Under the pieces are notes generated by a model, which was given only the letters and a program-made list of their open reading frames with translations, was not told where the DNA came from and made no database searches. From NCBI GenBank assembly GCA_028554795.2, contig CM068839.1, positions 89,996,182-90,060,181 on the forward strand: a stretch of 64,000 nucleotides of DNA, written 5' to 3'. The position numbers were made by a program, and so were the translations under genes. Origin of the DNA: Sinohyriopsis cumingii. Its lineage: Eukaryota; Mollusca; Bivalvia; Unionida; Unionidae. Positions 1 to 9,272 of this stretch are shown here, piece by piece; the stretch's first letter is position 1; every line of letters begins with the position of its first letter.

Positions 1-2
1 AA

Positions 3-15
3 TTATTATATAATG
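3..15 (+). promoter_or_regulatory. TATATAATG start-codon promoter motif, copy 1
   Basis: ATTATATAATG overlaps the ATG of the HNH gene. The same 11-mer occurs at two other genes of this block. Confidence 0.5.
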
Positions 16-510
16 GAGCAAGAATTTGTGAGACATCCTATCATAACAAACTACGAGGCGAATCGTGATGGTGTCATTAGACACTGTAGGTTAAAAAGAC
101 CAGTTGGTCATGTCATTAACACTGGTTATCTAGCGTTCACATACGAAGGGAAGAAGAAAAGTTATCTCTGTCATCGTTTCATCTACGAATGTTTCTTTGG
201 AATGATCAAAGATGGTCTTGTGATCGATCACGTTGACGGTATAAAAACCAATAATAATTTATCCAATTTGCAAGCTATCTCACAGAGTGAGAATAATATA
301 CGTGGTAATACTGGTAAATACTTAAAAATTGCAAGATCAGTTAAGTCTACAAATACAGAGACTGGTGAAGAAATAATATTTCGTTCGATGAATAATGCTG
401 CCAGATATTTTGATATCTGCATGGCTTCAGTACAAAAAGTCGCAGAAAATATATATAAAACTGCTTTCTCAAAAAAATATAAACAGAAAATCACCTTCCG
501 ATATCAATAA
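13..510 (+). CDS. HNH homing-type endonuclease of the viral element
   Basis: A 165-aa protein of the NUMOD4/HNH type, a nuclease class that nicks or cuts DNA and is common as selfish genes in phages and large DNA viruses. The N-terminal part (residues about 10-55) has the usual layout of a conserved asparagine-rich start, a GY motif and a conserved His (CHRFIYE). The core at residues about 70-95 reads VIDHVDGIKTNNNLSNL, the HNH signature with His, Asp and the NN pair. A C-terminal segment (about 110-150) resembles a NUMOD1-type DNA-binding helix-turn-helix. The ORF is intact. ATG at 13 directly follows TTATATA, the same context as the genes at 2072 and 3223. Upstream sequence is outside the window. 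The fold class is secure; its target is unknown. Confidence 0.85.
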   Translation: MEQEFVRHPIITNYEANRDGVIRHCRLKRPVGHVINTGYLAFTYEGKKKSYLCHRFIYECFFGMIKDGLVIDHVDGIKTNNNLSNLQAISQSENNIRGNTGKYLKIARSVKSTNTETGEEIIFRSMNNAARYFDICMASVQKVAENIYKTAFSKKYKQKITFRYQ

Positions 511-1612
511 CTATCATCACTAGCAAGTATTATATTATTTATTTATTTATTTATTTATTTTTTTGTCAGAAATTCTCATTTTTATACTGCTTATTTTTCG
601 ACTTGAGCGAAGGGAGGTAATTTTATGATAATATTGCTTTTCCCGGTAGATCATGATTTTTTATGGTCATAATTAGTTCGTTAATCATCTACATAGTAAT
701 TAATAATATAACTGTACCCGTAGAAAGATATTTATAGTTTCTAACTTACAAAATATACGGTTATATGTAATACAGTATTTTAGATCTGCTACGGTATATC
801 CGTGTGTTTTCTGCTCTATTCGTGAAACATCAATTTTTTTTTAACAGCGCACATTTATATATAAATACTGAAGACAGCGCATAAAATTGCATGTATATTT
901 CAATTAAAATACAGAAAACCGAGTGCAATATGACATGTATATTTCAGCTTACCTTGCAGAAACCAGCGTGTAACTACATGTACTCACTGTCTACTCTGTA
1001 TCGATCGTGGCGGGTTAATTTTAGATCCACAGTGCAGGGATCCTGCATATAATTTTTTATTGACTCGATTACAGAAATACGAGCATAACAGTGTTTGGAA
1101 TTAAAAATCAGTTGCATTTTCCTTGTTCAGTGCAGAAATATATATAATATGTGTTTGTGTACGTATGCGTGGTTATTTATTTTCCTTTTTTATCGAGTAA
1201 TATTCACAACTAAATATTCCCTTTGACTATATTTGTCATGTGTTTTTCACGGATACAGATTTGTGTTTGTATTTACGAGTGGGAAATCTCGTAATTTCCT
1301 ATAATATATATTTCTGATACTTTCTCCATCCATGATATAAGTCTCAGATTGTTCTATCATGGATGGCGAATCTCGTAATTTGCGAGTTTCGCTATTGTTC
1401 TGAATCATAAGCGGCATAGTAAACAGGCAATTCCCTAATTATTTTTATTATCCAGAAAAATATTAGCTTTATAAATCTAAGTTGTTTGGTGAAAATATAT
1501 TGTATAAACGTATTTCTTGAGTTCAGAATTGTATTTTGAGCAAAAATACTTGAAATCAGTTCCTTTTCAATGATTATTACTATATATTAATTTCTAAAAC
1601 ATATGTTTGTAA
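511..1612. other. AT-rich non-coding gap in the viral block
   Basis: No coding potential seen. It begins with a short ATTT tetranucleotide run (about 532-560). It carries a hairpin at 1326-1366. The phrase ATCTCGTAATTT recurs at about 1287 and 1370. No gene was recognised. Confidence 0.5.
1326..1366. repeat. Hairpin with 12-bp perfect stem
   Basis: CCATCCATGATA (1326-1337) is followed 17 nt later by its exact reverse complement TATCATGGATGG (1355-1366). It lies in non-coding DNA between the HNH gene and the 128-aa gene. A regulatory or replication role is possible but not shown. Confidence 0.6.
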
Positions 1613-1700
1613 GAAGGTTCGATAGCTCCGTTAGTAACGTATTGGACTGTGACGTTCGCGGCCCTGGATCGAACCCCACGACTGACAAATATTTCGGTGG
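1613..1700 (+). repeat. tRNA-like head of a possible third SINE family
   Basis: A TAGCTCCGTTAGT segment resembles a tRNA A box, and about 35 nt later GGATCGAACCCC resembles a B box, giving a Pol III internal-promoter layout. Cloverleaf pairing is poor, so this is more likely a SINE head than a functional tRNA. The body may continue to about 1900. No second copy is in the window, so the call is tentative. Confidence 0.4.
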
Positions 1701-1924
1701 ATTACGCATAATTGCGGTTTTTTTATATAAAACTGGGGCCCAGCCAGACCTCGAAACTTAACAGAACACCCCCTACCATGTCAAACGTGGTAGATACATG
1801 TTTTTGTATTTCCCATGGGTGATTATTGTGGGTGGGTGTGTTTCTGTTGAGCGTAGAGAATGGCCCCGTATATGTTTGTACTGTCCTTAATTAAGATTAT
1901 TATTCATTATGCATATAATCTGAG

Positions 1925-2028
1925 CTCGCTAAAACACTCGATTAAGGGTTCGTCATTCATTCATAATATATGTTGTGCTGTCCTTGAAACATTCCTCCGA
2001 ACTCGCTAAAACACTCGATTAGGGGTTC
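1925..2028 (+). repeat. Direct repeat pair upstream of the 128-aa gene
   Basis: A 27-bp phrase beginning CTCGCTAAAACACTCGATTA occurs at 1925-1951 and again at 2002-2028 with one mismatch. The second copy ends about 45 bp before the start codon at 2072, so a regulatory role is possible. Confidence 0.6.
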
Positions 2029-2071
2029 CATAGGGATATATTTTTTATTTTAAAGATTTATATATTATATA

Positions 2072-2458
2072 ATGAACCATGAAAATATCAAAGACATTAT
2101 TTCTGTTATTAAAAAACTAGAAGAAAACGGAATTAATGTATCTGATGAACTGAATCCTGAAAAAATAATATTTGATTTTGAATCGTTAGAGGAACTTAAA
2201 AATGAAAATAAATATGTTCTATCATCTCAATATAAGTTCATAAAGCGGATTCAGACAGCTATGTTTCAGCCACTAGCTAAGGTGAATGATGATCAAGTAA
2301 ATAAATTTGTTCCTCTTTCTGTTGCAGTAGAAAAAGTTAGACCGGAATCATCTAACGAGTACGAGACGAAGAAAATAATTAATACCCGCATAAGTTACTT
2401 AAGAAAAATTATGTCAGCAGGTAACGAAGTTACAAATTACCAAAGCAACCCTGACTAA
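2072..2458 (+). CDS. Unknown 128-aa protein of the viral element
   Basis: Intact ORF, Lys/Glu/Asn-rich and mostly helical in appearance. No signal peptide, membrane segment or known motif was recognised. The start ATG sits in TATATTATATAATG, matching the start contexts of the HNH gene and the minus-strand gene at 3223, which is the main support that it is real. Its 3' end faces the minus-strand genes across a repeat-rich gap. Function unknown. Confidence 0.65.
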   Translation: MNHENIKDIISVIKKLEENGINVSDELNPEKIIFDFESLEELKNENKYVLSSQYKFIKRIQTAMFQPLAKVNDDQVNKFVPLSVAVEKVRPESSNEYETKKIINTRISYLRKIMSAGNEVTNYQSNPD

Positions 2459-2459
2459 C

Positions 2460-2960
2460 AATATTCTGAAATATTATTTTATTATTCTGAAATATTATTT
2501 TTTTTTGTATTTCTGAAATATTATTTTTATCATGAAATTTGATTGATTGGCATAATTATGAGTACCAATCACCCTATCAGAGACACAATCTAATTGATTG
2601 GCATAATTTTGAGTACCAGTCACCCTATCAATAATAAAAAATAAAATATTTCTGAATAAATAAAATATTTCTGAATAAATAAAATATTTCTAAATAAAAA
2701 AATATTTCAGAATAATGATAAGATATTTTTTGTAGTATTTTTTGCAAAGCTGATCAATTTGAGTACCATACTACAAATCAGAGACACGATCTGATTGATC
2801 TGAGTACCAAACTACAAATCAGAGACACAATCTGATTGATTTACATGATTTTGAGGTACCAATCACCATATCAATAATAAAAAATATTTTATTTATTCTG
2901 AAATATTTTATTTATTTTGAAATATTTTATTTATTTTGAAATATTTTATTTATTCTGAAA
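2460..2960. repeat. Repeat cluster between convergent viral genes
   Basis: About 500 bp of ordered repeats. TTCTGAAATATT occurs several times on the left (2463-2525) and right (2895-2970). Its inverse AATATTTCTGAA occurs in tandem at about 2640-2715. Between them, a phrase of the type GAGTACCAATCACC/ATCAGAGACACAATCTGATTGAT is repeated about five times (near 2560, 2600, 2760, 2800 and 2850). The two groups can form stem structures. The place, between the 3' ends of converging transcripts, suits a bidirectional terminator/polyadenylation region or a replication origin; neither is shown. Confidence 0.7.
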
Positions 2961-2962
2961 TA

Positions 2963-3223
2963 TTATTTTTTAAGTTGATCGAGTTTAATACAGGAGTCTG
3001 CATAATTTAGAATCTGATCTCTGTTATAAATGATCGCGACAATATGTTCTTGACGTAGCTCATCTAACTGTTCTTGTGTTAATAAGAAATCCTCGTTACC
3101 GTGTTCATCGATAACTAAATCAACGTTAAATTGCTCTGTGTTTGGAGGTTGTGAAAACGCTGTTATGATGGCGTTTTCAAATACTTCTTTGTCATGTATA
3201 AAAACCCTCACGTGCTGGTACAT
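2963..3223 (-). CDS. Unknown 86-aa protein of the viral element
   Basis: Intact minus-strand ORF. The start at 3223 lies in ATTATATAATG, identical to the contexts at 13 and 2072. The protein is acidic and begins with a likely beta-rich part (residues 1-40) followed by an acidic helix. No known family was recognised. It is the last gene of the leftward series, next to the repeat cluster. Confidence 0.6.
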   Translation of the reverse strand: MYQHVRVFIHDKEVFENAIITAFSQPPNTEQFNVDLVIDEHGNEDFLLTQEQLDELRQEHIVAIIYNRDQILNYADSCIKLDQLKK

Positions 3224-3300
3224 TATATAATATTTACTTGATTAATTCATGGATCTTTAAGATCAAAGATCTACGATACAAGTCCTTAGGACAGAAATCC

Positions 3301-3790
3301 TTAAGATTTCACATACAGATTCATTACAAGCTCTTCTCCACGTAAGTCAATTAAACGATTAAGGTAGTCTGTGAGCTTAAAATTTATTTGTGTTAACATA
3401 TTATTGTGACACCGCAGATACACAGGATTAGTTGGTTCTTGCACGATTAAACTTCCAGGGGATACTTGTGGTGTAAATGTATATAAAATATATCCCTGTT
3501 GAGCCTGATTTGATTTTCCAAGATTTATTTGATAGCTGCCATGGATTACGTCACAAACGAGATTGACCGCGATCGTACCGGTTATATTAACGATTCCAGG
3601 TGATACATGTATACCGCCTCCGTGTGGATCGTTACTGTATCTGAGAACAGTTGTTGACAATATAACACCTGTTTCAGCAACAACAGAGGATACTGAATAA
3701 ACAATCACGTCGACGATAATTAATCGTTGTCGATATTTCTTTACTTTTATTGTCTACTGCTCGACTCGATCTTTTAAGTTTGTTTGCCAT
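3301..3790 (-). pseudogene. Small beta-rich structural protein, N-terminus frameshifted
   Basis: The readable frame (3708-3301, 135 aa) is rich in beta-type residues. It ends with a stretch containing INFKLTDYLNRLIDLRGEEL, a layout I associate with short capsid-accessory proteins of Polinton/adintovirus-like elements (from memory, not searched). The frame has no good ATG. An ATG at 3790 opens a basic N-terminal frame that is out of phase by one base and must shift near 3715, so the gene seems broken there. Function beyond 'probable minor virion protein' is unknown. Confidence 0.5.
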
Positions 3791-3833
3791 TCACGTGAGT
3801 GATTGTACCTGTATTGTGCACCGTCCATATATT

Positions 3834-4931
3834 TTATGCAGTAAATAATTGAGGTGTTTCAGCTACAAATTCCAAACACCACCAGTAAGATGTTGCGTTT
3901 AATGTCTTATCAGCTGCTTCCAGCATAAATTCTTCTTCGGTTCCGCTATTCAATACAACAGACACAACGCCGGAAAACCTATCAGTGGAATGCCGCCGTA
4001 GATACTTTGTAAATATCTCAAATCGCGCAGCACTAAACACAGATAGCCTGTACACGCCAGTAATTGTTGCGGTATATTTAATAGTTTTATTTTTCTGTGA
4101 CCATGTTGCGAATCCAGATGATACTGTATGCACGATGTTGGTAATATGCCCTGGAGTTACTCCGGCTGAAATTTTAATCAGCCTAATTTTATTAACGATC
4201 TCAGGAATCCCCGCTACGACGTCTTCGAGTGTTTTTTTGATCGTGTCTAATGTTTTTTCGGTATCAGAAAATTTCACGTTAATCGTATCAAAGTTCGTCC
4301 TGATATCAGACAGTTTTGCGTCAACGGTCAACAGATCACCAAAGAACTGATCTGCAATTTCGTTAAGTTTTCTAAAACTTCTACGGAGATTTGCAAACGC
4401 GTTTACGTGAACATCATACTCCGCGCGCAACGTAGATAATTTACCATCAACGACGTCAACATATTTTTTCGTTGCGGCATCTTCGTCGGATGTTGGATCT
4501 CTAAGTACTACTATCTTATTCCCGTTCATGCTGAGTTCGCCTGTCATTGTATCTCCGGTGTTTTTCAAGCGTCCTGCGATGCTTCTTGCAATTTCATCTC
4601 AGATGGTTGCAGACGAATCAGCAACTCTTCTTGCAATTTCATTTATGATGGTTGCAATCGATATACTCGAGTCTCTGATTATACCGCTGTCAGTAAATAC
4701 TGGAATGTTGTCCAGGACCGCACCGAGTACTCGTCGAATTATATCATTCCATCTGATGTTGTTCGTTTTTAGTCTTCCGTATCGATCCTGAAAAATAACA
4801 ACCTCATCTGGGTCAACTCCAGCAAGATTCATGATATCAGCAAGTTCATCTTTACTAGCGTACTTTGACAGATCAATATCGTCGGATTTTTTCTTAGTTC
4901 TGGTGGAAGATCTTCCGTAAATATCAACCAA
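3834..4931 (-). pseudogene. Phage-type tail-fibre-like protein with an in-frame stop
   Basis: Two ORFs, 4931-4599 and 4568-3834, lie in the same frame and are separated by one TGA at 4592-4590. The second part opens with the repeat NTGDTMTGELSMNGNKI followed by DPTSDEDAATKKYVD, the hallmark of phage tail-fibre/collar shaft domains. A long helical region (about 45-120 of that part) and a beta-rich C-terminal domain (possible receptor-binding head) follow. The full protein would be about 366 aa. The apparent start is TTG at 4931 in an ATATATTGG context, where sister genes have TATATAATG, so the start codon may also be lost. The role would be a trimeric attachment fibre (inference). Confidence 0.7.
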
Positions 4932-4981
4932 TATATTTTTCCTTTGGATATAAAATCTGTTTAAAACGTTTTACGTAACGA

Positions 4982-5759
4982 AGCGGTTACTTGTATAATC
5001 AAGCACGACTTTATGTGACGCCGCGGGGCCCCGAGTGGCCGAGTGGTCTAAAGCGCTCTCCGTTACAGATCACTGCCATCTCACCTCTGTCTGCGTGGGT
5101 TCGAGTCTCGGATTCAGCCTATGTGGGTATGTGAGAAAGCTTGCCAGTAGCTTCTCGTGGGTTGGTGGTTCTTTCCGGGGTTTTCCCGGGTTCTTCCTCC
5201 ACCATTAATACTGGCCGCCATGTATAGCCTATCGTGTGCTGAAAAATGGCGTTAAACCCTAAAACAACAACAACAACAACATGTGGCGCCTCGGAAGACT
5301 TTGATATATCGTGGAGTACATTATTTGCTTCACGACCGCATATTGGCGGATCTGTCATTGTTTGTGTTGGTAGCGTTGAATACCAAACATTTGATCAAGT
5401 GGCGCGACATACTTGATAAATTCAACGGGTGGAGCTAACCCGTACGAATCAAAATAAACTATTCCTCGTGGGTCAATCGCGTATGATACCCAATGAGTGC
5501 CTGGTCCTGAATTTGAATCAAGATTGATAATACCGGTTTCTACGTTATTTGGTTGTTTTGGTAATTGATCTGGCATAAAAATACCTCTAAAGGCTTTTAT
5601 TTTTAATTTTTTAGCAGCTTTTATCAAATCAAAATTTGATGCTAGAGCGTCTAACGAAGTGATCCTGGCAGCCTCAGACCTCTTCCCCAACGAGATCCTG
5701 GTAATCTTAGGCCGCGTCCTTTTTTCGTATTCTTGCCCTGTTGCTTTTTTTAGTGCCAT
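4982..5759 (-). pseudogene. Adenovirus-type cysteine protease, broken
   Basis: The frame 5759-5355 (134 aa) has the adenain/Ulp1-like layout: a conserved FRGIFMPDQLP stretch, THWVSY with the catalytic His, and YFDSYG with the acidic partner. The catalytic Cys is expected in a CG motif; an ICG lies at about 5336-5343 but in a neighbouring frame, so a frameshift near 5355 separates it. The SINE at 5028-5280 then splits the C-terminus; the residual frame on the far side reaches a stop near 4972. In the family this enzyme matures capsid proteins. It follows the pX-like ORF closely and the two may once have been one ORF. Confidence 0.75.
5014..5294 (+). mobile_element. tRNA-derived SINE, family A, inserted in the protease gene
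   Basis: The element begins with a tRNA-like head (GGCCCCGAGTGGCCGAGTGG, A box) and a B box GGTTCGAGTCT near 5098. It continues with a conserved body and ends in (CAA)n at about 5264-5280. Flanking target duplications are ATGTGACGCCGCGG (5014-5027) and ATGTGGCGCCTCGG (5281-5294), 12 of 14 identical, so the insertion is not recent. A second copy lies at 12072-12322 and a fragment at about 31133. An apparent 79-aa minus ORF over it is only SINE sequence. Confidence 0.9.
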
Positions 5760-5760
5760 T

Positions 5761-6102
5761 CTAGCAGCGGTTCCAACAGCACCTAACCCGGCTGCCTTTG
5801 CTACGGCTGGAGCAATCAGCAGCTATTAACGCTGGTATAGCCGCAAGAAGTGGAAATATACCACCTGTTTTAACCATATCCTTGATGGCGCTCGGAGAAA
5901 GATGAAATTGAACTCCGGTTTTTGATTCTAGGGCTTTATTGAAATGTTTAATCTGATTATTTGTCAACGATAATTTGTTTGGACCGCCACCAATCTGATC
6001 TCGTTTTAGTGATATTTTAGTGCCGCATTTGTTGGCGTTTTTTGACTGAAGCTTTTTGACCTGACCGGGGGTCAGAGCAACATTAACATGATTATACGAC
6101 AT
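5761..6102 (-). pseudogene. pX/minor-capsid-like peptide, frameshifted end
   Basis: The frame opens at 6102 with a TATATAA box 5 nt upstream. It carries LTPGQVKKLQSKNANKCG and a second copy-like motif LSLTNNQIKHF, a Gly-Gly-rich hydrophobic stretch (GGIFPLLAAIPALIAA) and then a basic tail. Such small proteins with repeated basic motifs and an Ala-rich amphipathic or membrane-active region stand beside the protease in adintovirus-like genomes (pX/pVI-like). Near 5815 the Ala-rich reading continues in another frame and runs into the protease frame, so a one-base shift has truncated it and a pX-protease fusion is possible. Confidence 0.55.
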
Positions 6103-6135
6103 TTTTATATAAATATCTTTTTCTAAATAACACGA

Positions 6136-7580
6136 TTAAAGATTTTCCACTGGTGCATCAACGACTCTCATTCGGCCACTACCACCTTCAAGTAACACTG
6201 CTTTGTCACTGAGTATAACCGCGATTGCTCTGTAAGGACCATAAACAATTGGTGGACCAGCCGCGAAAACTGGCGGTTCTGTAACATTAGCTCGGAAGTG
6301 TATATCAACGACAGATTGTTTGGATAAATCAAGATGCTCCAGCGAAAAATAATAAATCGGATACAGATTCGTAAAATCTAACTGTGATATTTGTAATCCA
6401 GTATCAATATTTTGACCACGTCCCATGGACGACAACAAGCGATGATATGCGCGTGCAACATGATTTTGTGGGTAATTTATCAATATATCTTCAGATGGTT
6501 CTTGTTGTCCGTTTATTCTCAACGAAACTCCAAAAACTCCTAAACGATCGATTATCATATGAAAACGTTCTTGATTATTTATTCGATTAACACCTTGAAA
6601 CGCAAGAAAAATATGTCGTGGCTCAGAGACACCTTGTTGTGATGCTATATGCCAAGTAAATAGACCACCAGTATTACTCTGAGTGGAATCTGTAGTTACT
6701 GTTAACCATGATATCAATGATTTACCACCTTGATCCATAAAAGACAATAATTTTTGTTCTTCTACGATTGATGGAGTTAATACCGGCATCCACAGTGAGA
6801 GTTTCTTATATTTACTTTGCCATCAGCAACACCATCACCTCGCCAGACTGCATCGTTATCATCACCTTTTCTTACGAGCACAACTGTGTGTTTAGCTCCA
6901 AAGATGACCCTCCTGATATTTCTGCAAAATCCGAAGATGTGAGATAATGGAATTGCACACGAAAAACTTCTACGATCTCCTGCCAACATTGCTCGGCATG
7001 TTGCGAATCCTAAGTTGTATGTTGCATTAATACTTCCTATAATATCAAAAGCAGCATCTGGTCTATCTGCATGTTCAGGATCAGCTGGTTGTGGATCAGA
7101 CGCCGTATCTCGTGGAGTCCGTATTTTGATATATTGAACATGATCAGCGTTGTCGGTAATATCCTTTGCAAACATCATTGATGGACCGGCTGATCTTGTA
7201 AAATCATCAGAATATCTCTCTAGACCAATTATTGTTGTAGCTACATCAACGTCCTTCTGGATTGATTCAATATTTCTTCCATCAATCATATATGTAGCAC
7301 TATCAAACTGTGCCATAATCCCGTTGTTGACAAAACCAGCTCGTAAATTAGCGCCGTGCGGCGTATTACCTACAACATTCGTTACGAGTTCACCTTCTAT
7401 TTCAATAAACGCCTCAGCGGGTAAGAAATATCTACTTGTATCATGAACTTGAAGTTCGATACGCCCTCGTTGATTTGGTTGTCTTGCATCATAGGAATAA
7501 AATTGACAATCACGTACTGACTCATCTTTGAGGACCGGTACATCCATGTCAAATGCTGGGTCGGATACACGTTTAAACAT
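6136..7580 (-). pseudogene. Major capsid protein (double jelly roll type), one frameshift
   Basis: Two overlapping frames, 7580-6777 (267 aa) and 6789-6136 (217 aa), together make one protein of about 480 aa. The first half has features seen in Polinton/adintovirus-like capsid proteins: YFLPAEAFIEIEGEL near residue 52, then a VNNGIMAQFDSATYMIDG stretch and SIQKDVDVATTIIG. The second half is a beta-rich barrel ending at 6136. The shift lies at about 6785-6795. ATG at 7580 is preceded by ATATATAATAAA. It would form the icosahedral shell. Resemblance is by eye; a fold prediction would settle it. Confidence 0.65.
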
Positions 7581-7611
7581 TTTATTATATATTTTGATTT
7601 TAAATCGACTA

Positions 7612-8076
7612 TCAACGAGTACGAAGTCTACTTCGGGAAACTCCGCTTCCTGCTATTAAATTTGCAGTAATATTTCTTTGTATTTCATCAGATCTGGATG
7701 GTAAAACCATTTCTGTTACTTTTTTATTTGCAGCCTGATTTATAATTTTACTGACATCTGTGGGCATAATTTCAGTACTTGGTAATTTTACTGGTGGCTG
7801 TGATTTTCGTCGCATTAATCGTGTTAATCTATCTTTGATTGCTGAGAAAGCTTTACCAGCAACATTGACAATTGCACCTGGAGCTTTTTCATGAACAACA
7901 TCAATAGCTTTCATCGATAATTGTTTTGCAACAGGCGCTACTTTTGGGGCTAACCGTCTAAACAACCCCTGAACAACATCACCAAATCCATCTCCGTAAA
8001 TTGCTCTATAGGTTGGTAAACGCGAGTTTACTGCTTTGACCATTATAGGTCCACGATGATTATTATGTACGATCAT
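7612..8076 (-). CDS. Basic minor capsid/core protein
   Basis: Intact 154-aa ORF, strongly basic, with YGDGFGDVVQGLFRRLAPK near residue 27, an Ala/Val-rich helical middle and an Arg-rich C-terminus (SRSRLRTR). Gly-rich amphipathic starts of this kind are typical of small pVI/pV-like proteins next to capsid genes in adenovirus- and Polinton-related elements. It sits immediately upstream of the capsid gene with a gap of about 30 bp, as expected for a structural cluster. DNA condensation or membrane interaction is inferred. Confidence 0.55.
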   Translation of the reverse strand: MIVHNNHRGPIMVKAVNSRLPTYRAIYGDGFGDVVQGLFRRLAPKVAPVAKQLSMKAIDVVHEKAPGAIVNVAGKAFSAIKDRLTRLMRRKSQPPVKLPSTEIMPTDVSKIINQAANKKVTEMVLPSRSDEIQRNITANLIAGSGVSRSRLRTR

Positions 8077-8107
8077 CTTATTTAATTTGTTATTTATCTA
8101 ATCGCAG

Positions 8108-9216
8108 TGCCTAATCATCAAAAAGTTCATCGATAAGTTCTCGGTAAACGCCGATATCCATAATACCACCTTGGAATAATCGTTGGCAGATATCAGCTGC
8201 TTCATTGGTTATTTCTGGTGAGTTATTTCCGGCACGTTTTCCTCCTATAAGAACTTCTAACCGCGATACATCATTAATGATATTATCAGCACAAATATGA
8301 TTATTTCCTAAACCACTTCCTGTTGCACCTGGTGCATCATGAAATTCTTCTTCTGGAGATTGTGGTCGAGGAGGTTGTTTTTTCTGTTGAGGAGGTTGTT
8401 TTTTCTGTTGAGGAGGTTGTTTTTTCTGTTGTGGAGGAGGTTGTTTTTTGTGATTGTTGCAATGGAGGTTGTTGTTTTTGTAATTGATCAAAAAATAAAT
8501 CTATTGCATTTACTAATGCAATATATCTAGTATCACTGCTTCTAGCCTGGTCAGTATTATAGTATATACGAAATATCCACCTGTACCAATTCTCACGACT
8601 TATAATATCATCGACATACTCGGTTTTTAAAATTTCTTTTCGATGATCATAACTCTGTGCGGCAAACTCAGCTAATTTATCTATATTTTTAATTTCCTTT
8701 ATGTAATTAACATATTTTTCATTAAATTTATATTTTACATCAACTCTTTCCCTGGTTTGTTCTGTTACTGTTTCTGGTATACGATCTTTCATTTCACTTA
8801 CTTCAGTAAGAAGTCTACCAATACCCTCTCGTATTTCTTCGCCGACAGGTGGAGGTTGAGCTGTAGCTATTTCAGTTGGAAGATTTCGTAAAAGTTTCTT
8901 TGTTTGTTTAGTTCTTCTTGCTATTTTTTCAGCTTGTGCCGCAGTTTGTTTTGATACTTGAAGAAGACCTTCCTCAGGTTCTCCACCTTCCTTATCTACC
9001 TCCTCTTTAGTTTTTCCTTTGATTGCAGTCAAGACTTTTCCAGTAACCTCAGTGACGGGTTTAAATAACTTTTCAGTATCATCTTCGTATTCAGCTTGTG
9101 CTTCTTGCTTCGCCTGTAAGTTTTTTTCTAAATGAATCTCTAACAGGGAGAAATTTTTTAATTGCTTCTAGTCGTTCTCGTGCTATTCTTGCAGTATGAG
9201 ATTCTGAATATACCAT
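8108..9216 (-). pseudogene. Coiled-coil structural protein with two frameshifts
   Basis: A start at 9216 (ATG after TTATTATATC) opens a helical N-terminus (SHTARIARERLEAIKKF). The frame shifts near 9120 into the ORF ending with the 9032-8337 frame, rich in Lys/Glu helices. A second shift near 8455, in a QLQKQQPPLQ stretch, leads to the 8491-8111 frame, which ends in an acidic helix (YRELIDELFDD). A 21-bp repeat at about 8370-8450 encodes Pro-Gln-Lys runs in one frame and Thr-Ser-Glu runs in another. Total about 365 aa. The position upstream of core and capsid genes suggests a virion or assembly factor; function unknown. Confidence 0.5.
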
Positions 9217-9272
9217 TATTTTGATATAATAATTTTTAATTGATAAAATATTTGGATAAATTAATAGCAGCA

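Noticed and set aside
2460-2960. CRISPR-like array
   Set aside because: Units are irregular, overlap inverted repeats and lack uniform spacers; the context is eukaryotic.
5026-5110. Functional tRNA gene
   Set aside because: tRNA-like head is followed by a SINE body and tail with target duplications, and a second copy exists at 12072.
5119-5358. 79-aa minus-strand ORF
   Set aside because: Mostly SINE sequence with a few codons of the broken protease.
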